Shown: one piece after another, positions 1 to 8,570 of the stretch
Position numbering within the stretch: position 1 is the first letter of the stretch
Layout of the letters: each line of letters starts with the position of its first letter
Assembly: GCA_046160865.1 (NCBI GenBank)
Contig: JBJXHG010000167.1
Location: 1-64,000 of the forward strand
DNA length: 64,000 nucleotides
Source: JBJXHG01 sp046160865
GTDB taxonomy: Bacteria > Planctomycetota > UBA1135 > GCA-002686595
Direction: 5' to 3'
The notes under the pieces: model-generated
Seen by the model: the letters and a program-made list of their open reading frames with translations, nothing else
What the model was told of the DNA's origin: nothing
Databases searched by the model: none
Program-made: the position numbers and the translations under genes

Positions 1-131
1 AGATCCGCTTCGCGGCTGCGAGCCACCTCGAGCTCGCGCCCGCCGAGCACTTGCTCGAGGAGGTCGCGCGCGCCGACCTGGAGTTGGAGCCGTTCCTGCG
101 CCGGCGACGCGGCGAGGAGAGTCCGAACTGA
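1..131 (+). CDS. C-terminal end of an unknown protein (partial)
   Basis: An open frame enters from the window edge and ends at the TGA at 129-131, giving about 42 residues. The peptide is leucine/glutamate-rich, with an acidic amphipathic stretch (HLLEEVARADLELEPF) followed by an arginine cluster and a short polar tail, which looks like a genuine helical C-terminus. Codon use has the G/C third-position bias of the neighbours. No family can be recognised from this fragment, and its start lies outside the window. Confidence 0.5.
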   Translation, partial: IRFAAASHLELAPAEHLLEEVARADLELEPFLRRRRGEESPN

Positions 132-478
132 CGGGAAGGCCGCGGCTCGAACCTAATCGCATTTGCGGCGCGGGCGGCGCCTCGTAGGAAGTTGTGATTT
201 ACAGACGGCTCTCGGCAGGCCTCGGGGCGCCCTCCCACTTCCAGAGAGGGCGGTCGCAATGCGCTAGCTCGTATGAGCTTGCGTGCGGCGCGTGGCGCGC
301 GCGCGCCTCCCATCGCCACGGTGTGGGCGGCCCCGCACCCCGCTCTCCGCGGCGAGATTCGGGCAAAAAAAGTGGCCTGTCCCTTTTCCTTGCCTCGGAT
401 GCGCGGCATTCTCTGCCCGCTCAAACCCCCCATCCCCTCTGTGATTCTCTGTCTGTCCCTTTTTGGAGTGCATTCCGC
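132..478. other. Intergenic leader upstream of the porin gene
   Basis: These 347 bases lie between the partial gene and the porin. The porin reading frame stays open upstream to 194, but that peptide is arginine/proline-rich and unlike a protein N-terminus, while a clear signal peptide begins at 479. The region holds an alternating GC tract near 293-307 and an A-rich run at 364-371. I see no convincing promoter hexamers. It is probably a promoter plus a long 5' leader. Confidence 0.35.
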
Positions 479-1648
479 ATGAACAAGCTCGTCTACAGCG
501 CCGTTGCGTTGACCCTGGCGAGTGCGCCGGGCGTCGCGTCGGAGAAAGAGTGGTCGAGTCTCGACAAGGAACTCGAAAGCCTCACGTCCAGCCTGTCCGC
601 TCAAAACACCGGCCCCAAGGTCGGTGGATGGATCCATTCGAGCTGGAGACACTCCAGCGACGTGGAGGTCGAGACAGACCCCACCACCACGCCTCCCACG
701 ACCGAAGACCAAAGCGGCTTCCAGCTCGACACAGTGCGCCTCGAGATTACGGGGGATGCGGGTAGCGACTACGGCTACAAGCTGAGCTTCGACTTCGCCG
801 AGGGAATCGAAGCTGGCGTCGACGCGAACGGCGACGACGTCACGCTCGGTGGTATCGCCAGCCTCAAGGACGCCTACGCAACTTGGAAGATCGGCGACAT
901 CGTCAACGGCAAGATGGGACGCTTCAAGCAACCCTTCCTGCGCAGCGCGCTGGTCTCCGACAACCGTCTGCTGTTCCTTCAGCGCACCGGTATCGGGGAA
1001 CTCGTGCGTCGCGATCTCGGTCTCGCCTTCAGCGGCGATTACGACACGGTCCATTGGTGGATCGCCGCGCAGAACGGTGGCGACGGCCAAGCGGACGAAT
1101 ACCTATTCACGGGCCGCGTCACGGCAGATCTGATGGGCAGCAGCGTCGGCAAGGTCGAAGGCGCGTACGGCGCCGGCGACGAAACCGCCCTGTTCGTGGG
1201 TGCTCAAGTCGCCGACGAAGGCACCCTCGACGACGGGATGTTCTGGGGCATCGAAGCAGCGCTGACCGCCGGCCCGATCGCGATCTCGGCCGAAATGGTC
1301 GACTTCGACAAGGGATCGGTTGTCGGAGGCAACGATGAGTTCGGTGTGCACGACCCGATCCTTAGCAACATCGACTCCGATTTGGCCACTTCCGATGTCG
1401 CGGATACCACTCCGTGGAACGCGACCGCCTCGTACATGTTCACCGAGATGTACGAAGCCGCCGTCCGCTACGAAGACTCAGACAACGATGAAGACACGAA
1501 CGCGTTCCACGTGGCCGTGAATCGCTACGTGCAAGGCCATGACATCAAGTGGACCTTGCAGTGGACGAACATCAGCTCGGACGCGACGCTCGCAAACCCG
1601 GAAGGTGACATCACCCAGATCGGCGTCGGTCTGGGCGTGTCCTTCTGA
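479..1648 (+). CDS. Outer-membrane porin, phosphate-selective porin O/P type
   Basis: This 389-residue protein starts with a signal peptide (MNKLVYSAVALTLASAPGVAS), so it is exported. Next come a short coiled-coil-like segment (DKELESLTSSLSAQ) and a beta-rich barrel. Landmarks of the OprP/OprO porin family are the GFQLDTVRLEI strand, the DAYATWKIGD strand, the GRFKQPFLRSALVSDNRLLFLQRTG loop region and a C-terminus of alternating residues ending in an aromatic (GVGLGVSF), as outer-membrane barrels do. Such porins pass phosphate or other anions; the substrate here is not determined. The start at 479 is chosen because GGAG lies 10 bases upstream and the signal peptide begins there. A strong terminator-like hairpin follows the gene at 1699. 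Confidence 0.85.
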   Translation: MNKLVYSAVALTLASAPGVASEKEWSSLDKELESLTSSLSAQNTGPKVGGWIHSSWRHSSDVEVETDPTTTPPTTEDQSGFQLDTVRLEITGDAGSDYGYKLSFDFAEGIEAGVDANGDDVTLGGIASLKDAYATWKIGDIVNGKMGRFKQPFLRSALVSDNRLLFLQRTGIGELVRRDLGLAFSGDYDTVHWWIAAQNGGDGQADEYLFTGRVTADLMGSSVGKVEGAYGAGDETALFVGAQVADEGTLDDGMFWGIEAALTAGPIAISAEMVDFDKGSVVGGNDEFGVHDPILSNIDSDLATSDVADTTPWNATASYMFTEMYEAAVRYEDSDNDEDTNAFHVAVNRYVQGHDIKWTLQWTNISSDATLANPEGDITQIGVGLGVSF

Positions 1649-1698
1649 CCCGTTCTTCAAGTTGATCCGCGCGCGTCGCGGGTTGACCTCAGCACACG

Positions 1699-1730
1699 AG
1701 CCCCGCGCGCGTCGCGGGGCTTGTTCGTTT
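1699..1730 (+). terminator. Intrinsic terminator after the porin gene
   Basis: A perfect 9-bp stem (AGCCCCGCG at 1699-1707 pairing with CGCGGGGCT at 1713-1721) with a 5-base loop is followed by a T-rich stretch (TTGTTCGTTT). It lies about 50 bases after the porin stop codon and fits a Rho-independent terminator. Confidence 0.75.
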
Positions 1731-2336
1731 GTGCGCTGATACGCGACCGAGAAGCGGCGATTGGGTGCCGTGCGCCATCGCGACGGGCTGCAGAGCGTCG
1801 CAGTCCGCCGCGCGGCCACACGGGCGCTGTCGATGGCTTCGGCGCCGGGCTTCGGCTTGTGCGCAGGACAAGCGGGGTCAGGACAGATCCGCGCCGTTGT
1901 CTTGTCCCGCGCCCACGTGGCCCAAGCTGCCGTGCCCCTTCACCCGACCAGCGGTATAGTGAGCCGCGCGACGGTGCCCCAGCGCTTAGCTTCCCCAACC
2001 TCCCTCGCCGAAGGTCCCTACTCGGGACGCTCCCACTCGAGACGCTTCGACGCCGAACGGCACTGGTCCGGGATCAGCGCACCGTGGAGACGCACCCCGT
2101 TGAGTAATCGAGGGCGTGAGGACTTCCCGCGGTATACGTCCGCGCGCCTGCACGCCGCCGTGACGGGGGGATTGGCCGTCAACGCACACTACCACGTCCA
2201 TGGTGCGCGCCCGATCATCGTGCCCGACGGTTAGATGCGCGCCTCGAGCTGGAGTCACGCGCATTGGGGGGCTTCACGGCATAATGATTTCGCCGCGCCG
2301 CTCTGCTTCACCCTGGCGCCGCACGAGGGAATTGAA
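1731..2336. other. Long gene-free interval with one hairpin
   Basis: No reading frame here has protein-like composition in either direction. One hairpin is visible: GCGCAGGACAAG at 1861-1872 against CTTGTCCCGCGC at 1901-1912 (one mismatch in 12, 28-base loop). A short palindrome (GTCCCTACTCGGGAC) sits near 2015-2029. A shadow peptide ending near 2234 contains an HYHV string that faintly recalls IS91-type transposases, but this is too weak to call. The interval separates two genes of very different base composition. Confidence 0.4.
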
Positions 2337-4283
2337 ATGTTGCACGCTGCCAGGTTAATTCTGACTACATGCTCCACCTTCTTCTTTGCTGTCTCCTGCG
2401 GAGGAGGAGGAGGGGGAGGGAACGTTGCTCCACCCGTCGTTGATCTCTCGACGATCAGCGTATACCCAAATCCCGCCGAGGCTCGCATTCTGCGCGCTCA
2501 GGACACGCGAGGCACCATTGTTGACTGTTTCGGCGTAAAAGACTCCATCGGCCTGCCCGCAGCGCTGACGTCAATGCGAGTGGTAGAAGCCAACGGCGAC
2601 GCGACCGAGATCTACCTCGGCCCAACGGGAGCAGTCGACGCTGTGCGCGCGTTCAACGGCACCATTTTCGAGTTTGATCGGCTGGCGCACGACACATTCG
2701 ACGTCGCCGTAACGGCACCTGACGCCTCCGTCGTTATCGTATTTCGCGTTACCCTTTCTGCGGGATTGACACACTTAGCGGGCACGAGCAGTGCCGGAGC
2801 CTTGATTCAGCGCGTGCAAATGCACGAAGTCCGGTGGATCGGCAACCGAGACATGTCCGCACAAGTGGAATCGTCTCCGTTCGGCGGGGGTTCTGACGCG
2901 CTCGTGAATGCGGCCATTGAGAGGCGCTCGCAAGTGCCGACTACCGCCTTCGGACTGTTGCGCACATTGACTCGCCCCCCTCCTGGAGCCAACGTTCAAA
3001 TCGCGGATTCGACCGTAGTCGTCGACATCAGCAATTGTGGCGTGCCATTCGAAGAGTTTGCTTTCGTCACGATCTGGGATGCCGACGTCAATCCATTTTC
3101 ACTCTTTGTTGTTCCCTGCCTTCGTGATTATGCCGTTCCCGGCCGATATATTGCCACGATTCCGAACCGGCCAACATCAAGCCATCCTGAACTAGAGGAG
3201 TTTTGTCAACTTACTGGCGAAAGCCTTGCACAAGTCTGCGAGGTGATGTCGCCGATCCTGGATGTCAGCGGCGCCGTGTGCGACTACATCGAAATCGCCC
3301 TGGGCAGCCCGCTACTGGCAAGCCTGAATGCTATTGTCAGGCAGGCATTGCTCGTCGCTTGCGAGCGCGTCATTCCGGCACTGGAGTTTATTTGTGATGC
3401 ACTCGGTACACCAATCGATACGGGCCAACCAAATCCGTTCGAGATCATCTGCTCCGGACTAGCGACGATGACCGATCAGCCATACACGGGCGAAGCCGAG
3501 GTGGTCGTGCGGGTCCCTGGAGTGACCCCCGACCTGACGATTCCGTTGACGATTCCTGTATCGCCATCACCCCAAGTGTTCCCGGTTAGCGTATTCGATA
3601 GCGGGCACATTTCTCACATGACCGCCTCTACGTATTTTCCGCTCATCCAGCAGCCGTACGATGTCGCCGTGGAGGTTGCTTGCGCGGGACCTGGTGCATT
3701 TGTATCCGGTACCGTTAGCGGAACCGACAACTACTCAACCAGTTTTTCATGTCTCGTGCTCGGGCAAGACAAATGCATAGTTCATCTCCCTGGCGCTGTG
3801 GGCGGCACAAGTCGTCGAGTGAAAGCCGAGGTACACGATCCTCAATCGCCCAACACGGTGTCATCTGCAGAGATTATCGTCACGACCCAATCGCCACCGC
3901 CGCCGTTGAACCTGGCCGGACTCTGGATTGGCAGCTATAAGTACACGGGAGATCTGCCTGCTCCTTGCCCAACTGTCCACGACACAGGCGCAATGAGAAT
4001 GACCCTTCAACAAACCGGCGCTTCGGTCTTTGGCACAGCGCAAATGAACAACCTCACGGTTATCGTGTTCGACGGTGAGGATTGCTTCGCCAGCGGGCAC
4101 GCGAATCTCTCTGGAATCGAAGTGGCCGGGGTTGTTACCGCACAATCGTTCCAAGGCGACCTGGTGATCACGGATCCGTTCTCAGGCATTTCAGCGAAGA
4201 TTGGCTTCAATGCCCTAATCGCGGGAGACTTGATGACGGGTTCGTTCGATCAGCTGAACGGGTCGTTCAGCCTTGCGCGATGA
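2337..4283 (+). CDS. Predicted lipoprotein of unknown function, low-GC island gene
   Basis: This 648-residue protein begins with a lipoprotein signal: a short basic/hydrophobic segment then FAVSC, with Cys followed by a run of seven glycines as a flexible tether. It is therefore likely lipid-anchored in the envelope. The middle has a cysteine-containing region (CQLTGESLAQVCEVMSP, VCDYIEIALGSPLLASL) and beta-rich segments. The last ~120 residues begin LAGLWIGSYKYTGDL, a beta-barrel-like module resembling lipocalin-type W-x-G domains. No known family was recognised. The start is chosen because GAGGGA lies 7 bases upstream and the lipobox fits. Two sample 60-base lines give 32 and 31 G/C, against 40 in the next gene, and codon choice is correspondingly unlike the neighbours, suggesting acquisition by transfer. 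Confidence 0.7.
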   Translation: MLHAARLILTTCSTFFFAVSCGGGGGGGNVAPPVVDLSTISVYPNPAEARILRAQDTRGTIVDCFGVKDSIGLPAALTSMRVVEANGDATEIYLGPTGAVDAVRAFNGTIFEFDRLAHDTFDVAVTAPDASVVIVFRVTLSAGLTHLAGTSSAGALIQRVQMHEVRWIGNRDMSAQVESSPFGGGSDALVNAAIERRSQVPTTAFGLLRTLTRPPPGANVQIADSTVVVDISNCGVPFEEFAFVTIWDADVNPFSLFVVPCLRDYAVPGRYIATIPNRPTSSHPELEEFCQLTGESLAQVCEVMSPILDVSGAVCDYIEIALGSPLLASLNAIVRQALLVACERVIPALEFICDALGTPIDTGQPNPFEIICSGLATMTDQPYTGEAEVVVRVPGVTPDLTIPLTIPVSPSPQVFPVSVFDSGHISHMTASTYFPLIQQPYDVAVEVACAGPGAFVSGTVSGTDNYSTSFSCLVLGQDKCIVHLPGAVGGTSRRVKAEVHDPQSPNTVSSAEIIVTTQSPPPPLNLAGLWIGSYKYTGDLPAPCPTVHDTGAMRMTLQQTGASVFGTAQMNNLTVIVFDGEDCFASGHANLSGIEVAGVVTAQSFQGDLVITDPFSGISAKIGFNALIAGDLMTGSFDQLNGSFSLAR

Positions 4284-4348
4284 GAACCAATTTTGACACT
4301 TGAGATGGCCACCCCAGCGCTCTCAGCAAATGCCTATCTGTACGAGAG

Positions 4349-4364
4349 CCGCGTGATGACGCGG
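4349..4364 (+). terminator. Weak terminator-like hairpin after the lipoprotein gene
   Basis: CCGCGT at 4349-4354 pairs with ACGCGG at 4359-4364 across a four-base loop, followed by TCGTTC. The stem is short and the T-tract poor, so termination is only a possibility. It sits between the lipoprotein stop and the DUF255 gene. Confidence 0.3.
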
Positions 4365-4410
4365 TCGTTCACGTGTGGGATAGTCTGACGCTTTGCTGGC
4401 CCCCCGTCCC

Positions 4411-6495
4411 ATGAGCAACACCTTGTCACGTCCGGCCAACCGCCTCGCGGCGGAAACGAGCCCGTACCTCCTCCAGCACGCGCACAACCCGGTGGATTGG
4501 TACGCGTGGGGTCCGGAGGCGCTCGAGCGCGCGCGGCGCGAGGACCGTCCGATCTTCCTCTCGATCGGCTACTCGGCGTGCCACTGGTGCCACGTCATGG
4601 AGCGCGAGTCGTTCGAGAACGACGCGATCGCACGCCTCATGAACGAGCACTTCGTCAACGTGAAGGTCGATCGAGAGGAGCGGCCGGATCTCGACGAAAT
4701 CTACATGAAGGCCGTCCAGTCGATGACGGGGCAGGGCGGCTGGCCGATGAGCGTGTTCCTCACGCCACAGCTCGAGCCGTTCTTCGGCGGGACGTACTTT
4801 CCGCCGCGCGGCGCGTACGGCCGACCCGGTTTTCCGGAAGTGCTCACCGCGCTCGCGCGCGCGTGGAAAGAGGATCGCCCCGCGCTCGCCCAACAGGCGA
4901 AGCGCTTGACCGACCGCATCGTGGAGGAGAGTCGCGCGAAGACGAACGCAGACCTCGATCCCGCGGTGCTCGACCACTCGCTCGCGATGCTCACGCGCAA
5001 CTTCGACGCGCGCTGGGGCGGCTTCGGCGAAGCGCCGAAGTTCCCGCACGCGATGGATCTGCGTCTCTTGCTGCGCCACCACCTGCGCAGCGGGCAAGAC
5101 GCCGCGCGCAAGATGGCGCTCGTGTCCCTCGACCGCATGGCAGCGGGCGGCATCTACGATCAGATCGGCGGCGGTTTCCACCGCTACAGCACGGACGAGA
5201 AGTGGCTGATCCCCCACTTCGAGAAGATGCTGTACGACAACGCGCTGCTCGTTCCCGCCTACCTCGAGGCGTTCGCGCTGACGCGCGACGAGCGCCACGC
5301 CGACGTCGCACGCGGCGTGTGTGAATGGGTGCTGCGCGAGATGACGACCCCCGAGGGCGGCTTCGCGAGTAGTCAGGATGCGGACAGCGAAGGCGTCGAG
5401 GGCAAGTTCTTCGTCTGGACACCTGATGAGCTCGTGCGCGTGCTCGGCGCGAAGCACGGCGCGTGGGCCGCCGAGTGGTTCGGCGTCACCGACGACGGCA
5501 ATTTCGAGCATGGTGCGAGCGCGCTGTGGCGACCTGAGGCTGCGGACATGGTCGCACAGAAGCTGCACATACCGCGCGCCGAGCTCGTCGCGGCAATGGA
5601 GAGTGCGCGGCCGAAGCTCTATGCCGCACGCGCGCAACGCGTGCACCCCGGAACCGACGACAAGGTGCTCGCGTCGTGGAACGGCTTGATGATCTCGGCG
5701 CTCGCGCTCGCGCATCAAGTGCTCGACGAGCCGCGTTACCTCGACGCCGCGCGCGCGGCGTTGCGCTACGTGCTCACCGGCATGCGTCAGCCCGACGGGC
5801 GCTTGTTCGCGACTGCGCGCAGCGGTCGCGCTCACTTGAACGCGTACCTCGACGACTACGTGTTCGTCGTGCAGGCCCTGATCGACGTCTACGAGTCCGA
5901 TTTCGACGAGCGCTGGCTCGACGAGGCGACGCGGCTCACGACGATCGTCACGGATCGATTCGAGGACGCGGAGGGCGGTGGCTTCTTCACGACCGCACAC
6001 GACCACGAGTCGCTGCTCGCGCGCTTGAAGAATCCGCACGACGGCGCGCTGCCATCCGGGAGCGGCGTTCACGCGCTCAACTTGCTGCGACTCGCCGAGC
6101 TGACGGGCGCGGGGACGCTCGCGCAGTCGGCCGAGCGCACCATCCGCTCGCTCGGAGCGCTCGTCAACCGCTATCCAGCCGCGTTCAGCCAGCTCTTGAT
6201 CGCCGTCGACTTCCTCGCCGCGCAACCGCGCGAGATCGTGCTCGCCGGAAGCCTCGACGACGAGAGCTTGCTGGCGCTGTTGCGGGAGGTGCGGGCCACG
6301 TTCCTGCCGCAGCGCGTGGTCGCCCTCGCGCGCCCGAGCGCGCGCTCGAGCACGCTGCCGCTGATCGAAGGCAAGGTCGCTGGTCCGAGCGGCGCACGCG
6401 CCTACGTGTGTCGCAACTACGCGTGCCGCGAACCCGCCGACACGCCGGCGGAACTGCGCGCACGGCTCGCGGAAGAGCGCGTCGCCGCGCGTTGA
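4411..6495 (+). CDS. Thioredoxin-domain protein of the YyaL/DUF255 (spermatogenesis-associated 20-like) family
   Basis: This 694-residue protein has the family layout: an N-terminal thioredoxin-like DUF255 domain (about residues 1-165) followed by an alpha/alpha-toroid resembling N-acylglucosamine 2-epimerase or cellobiose epimerase folds. The N-terminus reads NRLAAETSPYLLQHAHNPV, a signature of the family, and the CxxC pair is C57-H-W-C60 (GYSACHWCH). Further hallmarks are GGWPMSVFLTP, GGTYFPP, HFEKMLYDNA and the SQDADSEG block. Its biochemical role is not established; the pairing suggests a redox-active enzyme. I prefer ATG at 4411 over an upstream in-frame TTG at 4393 because homologues start close to the NRLA motif. 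It meets a convergent neighbour 12 bases downstream. Confidence 0.88.
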   Translation: MSNTLSRPANRLAAETSPYLLQHAHNPVDWYAWGPEALERARREDRPIFLSIGYSACHWCHVMERESFENDAIARLMNEHFVNVKVDREERPDLDEIYMKAVQSMTGQGGWPMSVFLTPQLEPFFGGTYFPPRGAYGRPGFPEVLTALARAWKEDRPALAQQAKRLTDRIVEESRAKTNADLDPAVLDHSLAMLTRNFDARWGGFGEAPKFPHAMDLRLLLRHHLRSGQDAARKMALVSLDRMAAGGIYDQIGGGFHRYSTDEKWLIPHFEKMLYDNALLVPAYLEAFALTRDERHADVARGVCEWVLREMTTPEGGFASSQDADSEGVEGKFFVWTPDELVRVLGAKHGAWAAEWFGVTDDGNFEHGASALWRPEAADMVAQKLHIPRAELVAAMESARPKLYAARAQRVHPGTDDKVLASWNGLMISALALAHQVLDEPRYLDAARAALRYVLTGMRQPDGRLFATARSGRAHLNAYLDDYVFVVQALIDVYESDFDERWLDEATRLTTIVTDRFEDAEGGGFFTTAHDHESLLARLKNPHDGALPSGSGVHALNLLRLAELTGAGTLAQSAERTIRSLGALVNRYPAAFSQLLIAVDFLAAQPREIVLAGSLDDESLLALLREVRATFLPQRVVALARPSARSSTLPLIEGKVAGPSGARAYVCRNYACREPADTPAELRARLAEERVAAR

Positions 6496-6507
6496 ACGCC
6501 GCTCCGC

Positions 6508-7020
6508 TCAGTGATCCGGTTCCGGCGCGCCCGCCGTTCCGCCCGCACGCATCGGACTGCCCATGACGGCGCGCGGCCCGTAGCGTAGTCGTTCTTCGAT
6601 CGTGCGATCGAAGCGCGGGTGCTTCGGCGTGGCCGCGAATCCAGTGTGCTCGCTGCGGCACACGTAGCAGACGACGACTTCCGGCAGGAACGCGTACAGC
6701 GAAAGATCGAGCAGCGCGGCGGCGGCCAAACTGATGTAGTGCGTGAACGGCGCGAGCAGCGCCGCCATCACGACGATCGCAATGCCGAGCGCGCGCGGGA
6801 AACCCTTCATGCGGTAGAGCTCGGGATGTCCGCACGCGACGCATGCCGTCAATCCTCCGTCCGGATGCAGCGCAGCAACATGGCCGCCCGTCGTGCTCCC
6901 GCAACCTGCACAGCGGAGCGACGGAAGATCTCGCGCTGCGCGCGGCACCTCCATGCGCGACTGCGCGCCGCAAGCACAGTGCAACGTGAGGTGGCGGCGC
7001 GCGACGACGCGTTCGCTCAC
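6508..7020 (-). CDS. Small zinc-ribbon membrane protein, coupled to the upstream membrane protein
   Basis: This 170-residue protein has several Cys pairs: HCACG near the start, CAGCG, CVACG and CYVCR, arranged like treble-clef or rubredoxin-like zinc ribbons. Between the second and third sets of pairs lies a hydrophobic stretch (about residues 75-115) that could form one or two membrane segments. It starts with GTG at 7020, whose last two bases plus the next A form the TGA stop of the gene before it (GTGA overlap), so translation is probably coupled. No known family was recognised. The 4-base overlap and shared membrane character suggest that the two proteins act together, perhaps with a metal-stabilised cytoplasmic domain. 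Function unknown. Confidence 0.65.
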   Translation of the reverse strand: MSERVVARRHLTLHCACGAQSRMEVPRAARDLPSLRCAGCGSTTGGHVAALHPDGGLTACVACGHPELYRMKGFPRALGIAIVVMAALLAPFTHYISLAAAALLDLSLYAFLPEVVVCYVCRSEHTGFAATPKHPRFDRTIEERLRYGPRAVMGSPMRAGGTAGAPEPDH

Positions 7021-7802
7021 AACGGGAACCCGTACGAGTCCTGGAGCGAGATCGACACCGCGGTTCCGATCAGCACGAGAATCGTCGATGCGTACAGGAT
7101 GCCGGTCGCGGAGCGCGTGTTCTGGTACGCGAGCGACGCAGCCGTCATCGCTGCGAAGACGAGCGGCAGCACGAGGCCCGCGACGAGACGCGTTCCGAGG
7201 TAGAAGAGTCCCGTCGCAGAAGTGAGTGGCGCCTCGCCCGCGTTGAACGGCTCCGCAAGCCACCAACACGTGAGCGACACGAGCACGATGCTCGCGATCA
7301 TGCTGCCGATCGTGACGCGGTTGAGGCGCGTCAGGAAGCGGATCGGCATCGTCGGAATCGTCAGATACCAGTGACCGAGCACCATCGCGAGCGACACGCT
7401 GCCCGCGACGCTCCCGGTCGCGAGCGCGGATAGCGTGCCAAGCGCCGCGACGGCGGGCGTGCTCGCGAGCTCCGCCGTGGCCACCGTCGTCGCGATCGCA
7501 ACCACCGTCCACGCGAGACACCAAGCCAGTGCGGCGCCGAAGCGCGCTCCACGAACGGGCGCGCACAAAAATGGATACGCGAGCAGCGCGACCGAGCTCG
7601 TCCAGATGCTCGCGTCGTTCCAGCGCGCGCCTTCGAGCCACAACGGCATCGAAGCCACCGCGAACAGCGGCAGGGCGCCCGTCGTCGACATGATCCGATA
7701 GAAGAGGCGCCCCACGGGAGCGCGCGGCACGAAGGCAAGCGCGAAGAACACGCCGAAGCCGAGTTCGAGCGCGAATTGTGTGGCGAGTCGCGTCCAAACC
7801 AT
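7017..7802 (-). CDS. Polytopic membrane protein of unknown function
   Basis: This 261-residue protein is mostly hydrophobic, with about seven predicted membrane segments by eye (for example ATQFALELGFGVFFALAF, LAWTVVAIATTVATA, VLVSLTCWWL and LVAGLVLPLVFAAMTAASLAY). It contains few charged residues outside short loops. No transporter or enzyme signature was recognised. The ATG at 7802 (MVWTRLATQF) is chosen because the upstream extension is polar and would run into the divergent SDR gene's control region. It overlaps the zinc-ribbon gene by four bases (GTGA), and together they look like a two-gene unit. Confidence 0.65.
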   Translation of the reverse strand: MVWTRLATQFALELGFGVFFALAFVPRAPVGRLFYRIMSTTGALPLFAVASMPLWLEGARWNDASIWTSSVALLAYPFLCAPVRGARFGAALAWCLAWTVVAIATTVATAELASTPAVAALGTLSALATGSVAGSVSLAMVLGHWYLTIPTMPIRFLTRLNRVTIGSMIASIVLVSLTCWWLAEPFNAGEAPLTSATGLFYLGTRLVAGLVLPLVFAAMTAASLAYQNTRSATGILYASTILVLIGTAVSISLQDSYGFPL

Positions 7803-7843
7803 CGGCGGGATTCTACTCGTCCGCGCGCTATGCTTGGCAGCCA

Positions 7844-8548
7844 ATGGCACCTCTCAGAGTTCTCATCACCGGCGGCAGCCGCGGCATCGGTCGCGCGATC
7901 GCGCTGCGCTTCGCCCGCGAAGGGGCGATCGTCGCCGTCGCAGCACGCTCGTCTCCCGGATTGGATGCGGTGGTCAAGGAGATCGACGCCGCTGGAGGCA
8001 AAGGTCGCGCGCAGCAGATGAACGTCGCAGACCACGGCTCGGTCGAGGCGGCCGTGTACCGCGCGGTCGAGTTCATGGGCGGTGCGCTCGACGTGCTCGT
8101 GAACAACGCCGGCGTGTTCGACGTGCAGCCGATCGAGAAGCTCGAGCTCGCCACGTGGAAGAAGAACATCGAGATCAACCTCAACGGTCCGTTCTACGTG
8201 ACGCAGGAAGCTCTCGACGCGCTGTACGAGAGCGACCACGCGCACGTCTTCAACATCTGCTCGCTCGCCGGCAAGCGCGGCTTCCCCGGCAGCACGGCGT
8301 ACAGCGCCTCGAAGTACGGCTTGCGCGGCTTCAGCGACGCATTGCGCGAAGACGTGCGCCCGAAGGGTGTGCGCGTGTCGACGATCTATCCCGGACAGAC
8401 CGACACGGGCATCTTCGACGGCGTGCCGGGCAACTGGGATCGCTCGAAGATGAACAAGCCCGAGGACGTGGCCGAAGTCGTCTGGCGCGCCTATAAGGCG
8501 CCGCCGAGCGACAACGTGGACGACGTGGACGTTCCGCCGCGCGCGTGA
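7844..8548 (+). CDS. Short-chain dehydrogenase/reductase (SDR)
   Basis: This 234-residue classical SDR has the Rossmann dinucleotide motif TGGSRGIG (residues 9-16), NNAG (87-90), the catalytic Ser140 in NICSLAG, and Tyr153/Lys157 in YSASK. An NAD(P)H-dependent ketone/alcohol reductase is therefore expected in the cytoplasm. The ATG at 7844 places the Rossmann motif near the N-terminus as usual. It is transcribed divergently from the membrane-protein pair, with only 41 bases between the starts, and converges on folE. Because folE and a PTPS-type gene lie next to it and sepiapterin reductases are SDRs, a pterin-reducing role is possible but not shown by the sequence. Confidence 0.85.
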   Translation: MAPLRVLITGGSRGIGRAIALRFAREGAIVAVAARSSPGLDAVVKEIDAAGGKGRAQQMNVADHGSVEAAVYRAVEFMGGALDVLVNNAGVFDVQPIEKLELATWKKNIEINLNGPFYVTQEALDALYESDHAHVFNICSLAGKRGFPGSTAYSASKYGLRGFSDALREDVRPKGVRVSTIYPGQTDTGIFDGVPGNWDRSKMNKPEDVAEVVWRAYKAPPSDNVDDVDVPPRA

Positions 8549-8570
8549 TCGTTCGACGCACGCGCGGCGA

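Noticed and set aside
2150..2234. A peptide with HYHV and VPDG faintly like an IS91-type transposase core.
   Set aside because: The similarity is short and the spacing wrong; no other transposase blocks are seen in neighbouring frames.
4293..4321. TTGACA upstream of the DUF255 gene as a possible -35 box.
   Set aside because: No -10-like sequence lies at the proper spacing, so the promoter cannot be called.
4426..6225. A long open frame antisense to the DUF255 gene.
   Set aside because: Composition is arginine/glutamate/valine-rich without domains. In high-GC DNA the antisense frame of a real gene stays open, and the forward gene has clear family motifs.
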